In this document: positions 60,005 through 64,000 of the stretch, piece after piece
How positions within the stretch are numbered: the first letter of the stretch is position 1
How the letters are laid out: each line of letters starts with the position of its first letter
NCBI GenBank assembly: GCA_015063795.1
Contig: SVTL01000007.1
Location: 34,505 to 98,504, forward strand
Source: Oscillospiraceae bacterium
Lineage (GTDB): Bacteria; Bacillota; Clostridia; Oscillospirales; CAG-272
Direction of reading: 5' to 3'
Length of the DNA stretch: 64,000 nt
Notes under the pieces: generated by a model
Seen by the model: the letters and a program-made list of their open reading frames with translations, nothing else
What the model was told of the DNA's origin: nothing
The model's database searches: none
Position numbers and translations under genes: made by a program

Positions 60005-60766
60005 TTATTTTCTTTCGGCCGCTTCAACAGCGTCCTGCTCGGCCTCAGCCGCGGTGATCTCCTTAACAGCCTCTTCGATCTGTTCGCCCTGCTTGCCCTC
60101 GAGGACAGCGTCAGCGAGAACGGAGGAGATGAGGCGGATGGCGCGGATGGCGTCATCGTTACCGGGGATGATGTAGTCAGCATCGTCGGGATCGCAGTTG
60201 GTGTCAACGATGGCAACAACCGGGATGCCCAGCTTCTTGGCTTCGGCAACGGCATTCTTTTCCTTGCGGGGGTCAACGATGAACACGGCGTCCGGCAGAC
60301 CGGGCATGTTCTTGATACCGCCCAGGTTCTTTTCCAGGTCGCTGATTTCCTTCAGTCTCTTGGCAACTTCCTTCTTGGGAAGCAGATCGAAGGTGCCGTC
60401 CTCCTGCATCTTCAGCAGGCTGTTCAGACGGGCAATGCTCTTGTTGATGGTCTTATAGTTGGTGAGCATACCGCCGGGCCAACGAACGTTGACATAGTAC
60501 ATACCGCAGCGGGTAGCCTCTTCGCGGATGGCGTCAGCAGCCTGCTTCTTGGTACCGACAAACAGCACATTGCCGTTGTTGGCAGCCAGATCGCGGACGA
60601 ACATATACGCCTCGTCGAACTTCTTGACGGTCTTCTGGAGGTCGATGATATAGATACCGTTTCTCTCGGTGAAGATGTACTCCGCCATCTTGGGGTTCCA
60701 TCTTCTGGTGTGGTGTCCGAAATGGACGCCGGCTTCAAGCAGCTGCTTGATGGAAATTACAGACAT
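60005..60766 (-). CDS. rpsB: 30S ribosomal protein S2
   Basis: A 253-residue S2 with the signature [46 protein letters not shown], and [16 protein letters not shown] with [17 protein letters not shown]. The last 25 residues are acidic and Ala-rich. Start ATG 60766 follows GAAGGAGG. It is the first gene of rpsB-tsf, with a structured leader upstream. Confidence 0.98.
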   Translation of the reverse strand: MSVISIKQLLEAGVHFGHHTRRWNPKMAEYIFTERNGIYIIDLQKTVKKFDEAYMFVRDLAANNGNVLFVGTKKQAADAIREEATRCGMYYVNVRWPGGMLTNYKTINKSIARLNSLLKMQEDGTFDLLPKKEVAKRLKEISDLEKNLGGIKNMPGLPDAVFIVDPRKEKNAVAEAKKLGIPVVAIVDTNCDPDDADYIIPGNDDAIRAIRLISSVLADAVLEGKQGEQIEEAVKEITAAEAEQDAVEAAERK

Positions 60767-60792
60767 TTTTATGTCCTCCTTCGGTTATTTTC

Positions 60793-60839
60793 CACCACGG
60801 AACCGACTTTTGCTTTCACCGAAGATCGTTCCGTGTGTG
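60793..60839 (-). promoter_or_regulatory. Hairpin in the rpsB leader
   Basis: CACCACGGAAC (60793-60803) pairs with GTTCCGTGTGTG (60828-60839) with one bulge; the loop holds a smaller G-C stem. It lies between promoter and rpsB start and is a candidate site for feedback by S2, by analogy with other rpsB leaders. Confidence 0.5.
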
Positions 60840-60851
60840 AATTTCCAAAAA

Positions 60852-60880
60852 AGTATATCATAGAATAGTAGAATTTGCAA
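60852..60880 (-). promoter_or_regulatory. Promoter of rpsB-tsf
   Basis: Minus strand -35 TTGCAA (60875-60880), 17-bp spacer, -10 TATACT (60852-60857). Confidence 0.75.
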
Positions 60881-60925
60881 GAGGAAGGGCGGGAGAAAAT
60901 TCACTTTTAACATTTTCTTTACAAT

Positions 60926-63427
60926 TTAATGGGCTTCCAGCCAGTCCTTGCCGATCTTGACATCGACCGTCAGCGGCAGGGAAAGGGAAACCGCCTGCTC
61001 CATTTCCTTTTTGAGGATCTCGGCGACTCTGTCAGCGCATTCTTTGTGGGATTCCACCACGAGTTCATCGTGAACCTGCAGGATCAGACGGGCATCGAGC
61101 CCGGACTCTTTCAATTTTTTCTCTGCGTTGATCATGGCAATCTTGATGATGTCCGCTGAGCTGCCTTGAATAGGACTGTTCATGGCCACCCGCTCGCCGA
61201 AGGCGCGCATCATGGCCTTGGAGGCGGTCAGTTCGGGGATATAGCGCTTGCGGCCGAAAATGGTTTTGACGTAGCCGTTGTTTTTCGCTTCCTCCACGAT
61301 GTTACGAAGATACGCGGCGATGCCCGAATAATGAGCAAGATAGGCGTCGATATAGGCCTTGGCACTGTTTTTGCTGACGCCGAGATCCTGAGACAGCGAG
61401 AAGTCACTGATGCCGTACACGATGCCGAAGTTGACGGCTTTGGCTCGCTTGCGAAGCTCGGGTGTTACCGAATCGGGAGAAACACCAAATACTTGAGATG
61501 CGGTGATGGTGTGGATGTCGTCGCCGTTTTGGAAGGCTTCGATCATGGCCGTATCCTCGGCGATGTGTGCGAGGATACGAAGCTCGATTTGAGAATAGTC
61601 GGCATCGACTAACACATACGAATCGTTCTCGGGGACAAAGCAGCGGCGCAGCTCCCGTCCCTTTTCGGTACGGATGGGAATGTTCTGCAGATTCGGTTCG
61701 GCGGAGGAGAGACGACCGGTTTGTGTCAAAGCTTGATTGAAGCGGGTGTGGATCCGTCCGTCCGAGGAGATGACCTTGACAAGCCCGTCGGTGTAGGTGC
61801 CCTTCAGCTTGACCAACTGACGGTATTCAAGAATGTCGTCCACGATCGGGTAGGCAAAGCGGAGCTTTTCCAAAATATCGGCGGAGGTGGAGTACCCGCT
61901 CTTGGTCTTTTTGCCGTGGGGGAGCCCCAGCCTTTCAAAAAGAACTTCGCCCAACTGCTTGGGGGAGTTGATGTTGAACTCGCATCCCGAAAGGGCGTAA
62001 ATCCGCTCTTTGAGCGCCTCGGATGCTTCTTCCAGTACCTTGCCGTAAGCGTTCAGGCGGTCTTCGTCCACCTTAAATCCAAGGTGTTCCATCCGTGCCA
62101 GTGTGAAGGCGAGAGGACGCTCGATCTCTTCGTACAGACGGCGGTTTTCCTCTTCCTTCATCTTCTCAGACAGGCAGAGATAGAGTTCAAACAGAATCGC
62201 GGCGGCAGAGGCGCCTTCGGCTTCGCCGCTTTTGCCAAGATACTTGGTGGAAAGTTTGGCAAGATCGCTTGTTCCGTCGGCGGGATCGAGGACATAGGCC
62301 GCCAGCATCACGTCAAAGAGACAGCCCTGCAGCTCAAAGCCGTTTGCCAGAGCCTCGCGGGCGTATTCTTTGGAATCGAAGAGGATTTTTTCATACTGTC
62401 CATCCTTGAGAAGGGCGGGCAGTTCGGAGAGGGGAAGAACGAAGCAGGTCTCTTTGTTGGCAGCGTACAGATGCTCCTCATCGCGGTTAAGGGCATACAC
62501 GCCTCCGGGAAGCTCGGCGAGGGAGGCTTCCTTGCATTCGGCCGCAACGGCTTGCGCTTCTCCCGTTTCGAGACCGAGACGCTTGATCATGGCGTTGAAT
62601 TCCAGCTTGGTCAGAAGGGTGCAGAGCGCATCGTTGACAAAGCCGTTGTAGGAAAGGTCTTCGAAATCATAGGGGAGCGGGACGTCTGTTTTGATGCGGG
62701 AGAGGAAGAGAGACAGATAGGCATCGTCTTTACCGTCGCGAAGCTTTTCCTTCAGCTTGTCGGGGTGCTTGTTGCCTTCAAAGCCCTCGTACAGAGCGTT
62801 CAGTGAGCCATACTGGGAGATCAGAGCCAGTGCGGTCTTTTCGCCGATGCCCTTGACGCCGGGAATGTTGTCCGAGCTGTCGCCCATCAGCGCCTTCACA
62901 TCTACGAATACCGACGGCGAAACGCCGTATTTTTCAACAAACGCGGTCTCGTCAAAGCGGACGGTGTCGCTGTTGCCGGCCAACAGCACGCAGACGCCGT
63001 CTCCGATCAACTGGAGACTGTCGCGGTCGCCGGTGAGGACATCGCAGTCGACGTGATGCGACTTTGCCTGTTCGGCCAGCGTACCGAGAAGATCGTCGGC
63101 CTCAAAGCCCGCCTGCTCCAGCACGTGAAGCCCCATGGCCTCGCATAGCTCCTTGGCGTAGGGAAGCTGAACGGCCAATTCTTCGGGCATACCCTTGCGC
63201 CCTGCTTTGTATTCGCCGTAGGCAAGGTGGCGGAAGGTGGGATGCTTTACGTCGAAAGCCACTGCGGCGTAATCGGGGCGGATGGCCTCCAAATGCCGCA
63301 GAAGGATGTTGGAAAATCCGAAAAGCGCATTGGTGGGCAGTCCGTCTTTGGTGGTGAGGGGACGGACACCGTAAAAGGCGCGGTTGAGAATGCTGTTTCC
63401 GTCGATAACAAGAAGCTTCTTTTGCAT
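60926..63427 (-). CDS. polA: DNA polymerase I, degenerate 3'-5' exonuclease domain
   Basis: An 833-residue repair polymerase. The 5' nuclease domain (about 1-290) starts LLVIDGNSILNRAFYGVRP and includes GFEADDLLGTLAEQA, LTGDRDSLQLI and GDSSDNIPGVKGIGEKTA. Residues 300-470 hold the exonuclease fold without the D-x-E motif: VYALNRDEEHLY is where it would be, so proofreading is probably absent. The polymerase domain has motif A in VLVDADYSQIELRILAHI, motif B in RKRAKAVNFGIVYGIS and motif C in LQVHDELVVE. Start ATG 63427 follows GGAAGGA. It ends 480 bases before the sigK fragment begins in the same direction. Confidence 0.97.
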   Translation of the reverse strand: MQKKLLVIDGNSILNRAFYGVRPLTTKDGLPTNALFGFSNILLRHLEAIRPDYAAVAFDVKHPTFRHLAYGEYKAGRKGMPEELAVQLPYAKELCEAMGLHVLEQAGFEADDLLGTLAEQAKSHHVDCDVLTGDRDSLQLIGDGVCVLLAGNSDTVRFDETAFVEKYGVSPSVFVDVKALMGDSSDNIPGVKGIGEKTALALISQYGSLNALYEGFEGNKHPDKLKEKLRDGKDDAYLSLFLSRIKTDVPLPYDFEDLSYNGFVNDALCTLLTKLEFNAMIKRLGLETGEAQAVAAECKEASLAELPGGVYALNRDEEHLYAANKETCFVLPLSELPALLKDGQYEKILFDSKEYAREALANGFELQGCLFDVMLAAYVLDPADGTSDLAKLSTKYLGKSGEAEGASAAAILFELYLCLSEKMKEEENRRLYEEIERPLAFTLARMEHLGFKVDEDRLNAYGKVLEEASEALKERIYALSGCEFNINSPKQLGEVLFERLGLPHGKKTKSGYSTSADILEKLRFAYPIVDDILEYRQLVKLKGTYTDGLVKVISSDGRIHTRFNQALTQTGRLSSAEPNLQNIPIRTEKGRELRRCFVPENDSYVLVDADYSQIELRILAHIAEDTAMIEAFQNGDDIHTITASQVFGVSPDSVTPELRKRAKAVNFGIVYGISDFSLSQDLGVSKNSAKAYIDAYLAHYSGIAAYLRNIVEEAKNNGYVKTIFGRKRYIPELTASKAMMRAFGERVAMNSPIQGSSADIIKIAMINAEKKLKESGLDARLILQVHDELVVESHKECADRVAEILKKEMEQAVSLSLPLTVDVKIGKDWLEAH

Positions 63428-63506
63428 AGATCTGTCGTCCTTCCGAAATGGTTTGCACTTTCTTTTATTTTACCACATTCTCTCCCCTTTTACAAGAGTT
63501 TCTCCC

Positions 63507-63893
63507 TCAAAAAAGATAAAACCCCGGGCGACAGATCCGATCGTGAAGCTTTTTGAGGGCGCTTTTTTCGATGCGGGAGACATACGAGCGGGAGATGCCC
63601 ATGCGGTCGGCGATCTCTCTCTGAGTAGCCGCCGGGGCGGAGCCGAGACCGTACCGCCCGATGATGATTTCCTGCTCTCGTTCGGTCAATTCTTCGTGGA
63701 TGATCTTGATCGCCCTTGCACTTTTGATTTTTAAATCCAGATCCTCGGCGATGGTATCCTCACTGCTGACCACGTCGATGTAGGTAAGAGGATTGCCGTC
63801 TTTGTCGGTGTCGATCACTTCGTGGATGGAGACCTCGTTGCCTAACTTCTTCTGGGAGCGGAAGTACATTAAGATTTCGTTCGCTATCCTCTC
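63507..63893 (-). pseudogene. sigK: 3' portion of sigK, interrupted at the skin-type junction
   Basis: C-terminal part of the late mother-cell sigma factor. From about 63881 the frame reads Asn-Glu-Ile-Leu-Met-Tyr-Phe-Arg-Ser-Gln-Lys-Lys, the end of SigK region 2, then regions 3 and 4 with VSIHEVIDTDKDGNPLTYID, ELTEREQEIIIGRYGLG and TQREIADRMGISRSYVSRIEK. Upstream of Asn-Glu the expected R-C-I-E is replaced by E-R-I-A and a TAG follows at 63894-63896, so the N-terminal half is not attached. In B. subtilis the skin element splits sigK at this same site (spoIVCB/spoIIIC). The ATG at 63869 is internal to the gene. It is functional only after excision, so it is not necessarily a dead gene. Confidence 0.85.
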
Positions 63894-63999
63894 CTAACGG
63901 ACCTTCAAAATCCTCTGAATTTCCGTTAGGATTTTTGTCGTTATCGGGGGTATTTCCACCATCGGGCGGATTAGGAAATTCATAGTCCCCATCGTTACC
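63760..63999 (-). CDS. Partial reading frame from the inserted element, running into sigK out of frame
   Basis: Open from the window edge to TGA at 63760-63762, 79 codons visible. The first half, outside sigK, is hydrophilic and rich in Asn, Asp, Gly and Pro (for example YEFPNPPDGGNTPDNDKN). The second half overlaps sigK in another frame and becomes Arg-rich, as expected of a read-through tail. Start and identity lie outside the window. It may be the last gene of the element, or an accidental open frame. Confidence 0.35.
   Translation of the reverse strand, partial: GNDGDYEFPNPPDGGNTPDNDKNPNGNSEDFEGPLGEDSERNLNVLPLPEEVRQRGLHPRSDRHRQRRQSSYLHRRGQQ
63877..63881. other. Probable attachment-site core of the sigK-inserted element
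   Basis: AACGA on the minus strand, in the Asn-Glu codons where SigK homology begins. The corresponding B. subtilis skin crossover core is reported as AATGA at the same codons. The exact ends here need the other junction. Confidence 0.55.
63892..63931. repeat. 10-bp inverted repeat beside the sigK junction
   Basis: TCCTAACGGA (63892-63901) and TCCGTTAGGA (63922-63931) are perfect reverse complements, with TTTTT following on the plus strand. It begins about 11 bases outside the junction, so it may be a recombinase-binding site or a terminator of plus-strand element transcripts. Confidence 0.6.
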
Positions 64000-64000
64000 G

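Noticed and set aside
63507..63869. Calling the right-edge frame a complete small sigma factor starting at ATG 63869
   Set aside because: That ATG is the internal Met of the conserved Ile-Leu-Met-Tyr-Phe stretch of SigK; homology continues upstream to the junction and region 2 is missing.

Overview
The window reads as a chromosomal segment of an endospore-forming member of the Clostridia (Bacillota), probably an Oscillospirales or Christensenellales-like gut lineage. The evidence is the sporulation genes (gpr, spoIIP, the 3' half of sigK), Bacillota-type gene order (infC-rpmI-rplT, rpsB-tsf, yceD-rpmF, nifS-nifU-mnmA), strong GGAGG ribosome-binding sites, textbook TTGACA-17-TATAAT promoters and frequent TTG/GTG starts. 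The lineage is inferred; there is no 16S gene here.

Layout. 1-4 kb: 3' part of valS, a membrane protein and a DUF4349 lipoprotein. 4.1-7.4 kb: a TetR-controlled operon with a degenerate E2-like acyltransferase and an AMP-forming acyl-CoA ligase. 7.5-11.3 kb: three tandem M20 metallopeptidase paralogues. 11.5-13.5 kb: an S-layer-homology surface protein. 13.7-17.1 kb: SpoU methylase, rplT-rpmI-infC (infC appears to start at ATA behind an attenuator-like leader) and pfkA. 17.2-19.3 kb: spoIIP and gpr, with a sigma-E-like promoter between them. 19.6-25.8 kb: orphan oligopeptide-binding lipoprotein, DUF4364 protein, a sigma factor, a zinc-ribbon protein, a transglutaminase-like protein without its cysteine, and homoserine dehydrogenase. 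25.8-35.1 kb: AGCS symporter, D-2-hydroxyacid dehydrogenase, M50 protease, aspartokinase, a secreted GLUG/dockerin-like protein, apbE, pyridoxal kinase, thyX and two small regulators.

35.6-48.0 kb is the most distinctive part. One promoter-to-terminator unit encodes a 1019-residue substrate-binding protein with N-terminal carbohydrate-binding-like modules, a MalF/MalG-type permease pair, a secreted beta-propeller/TPR/Yip1 membrane fusion, a 1018-residue secreted DUF5696-type protein and a second permease pair. There is no ATPase and only one recognisable binding protein. The parts suggest recognition, processing and import of a complex glycan or glycan-like polymer, but the substrate and the role of the Yip1 and DUF5696 members are not known to me.

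48-58 kb: LysR/nitroreductase pair, CDF cation transporter, ferritin-like protein, TagA/WecG glycosyltransferase, DUF554 protein, second LysR with RNase HI, then nifS-nifU-mnmA behind a promoter with an inverted repeat. 57.6-63.4 kb: rpmF-yceD, a small membrane-anchored protein, tsf-rpsB and polA.

At the right edge sigK is interrupted. Only its C-terminal part is present, and homology stops at the Asn-Glu-Ile site where the Bacillus subtilis skin element is inserted. Beyond it lies A+T-richer sequence with an inverted repeat and a different reading frame. This is best explained by a skin-like element in sigK whose body lies outside the window.
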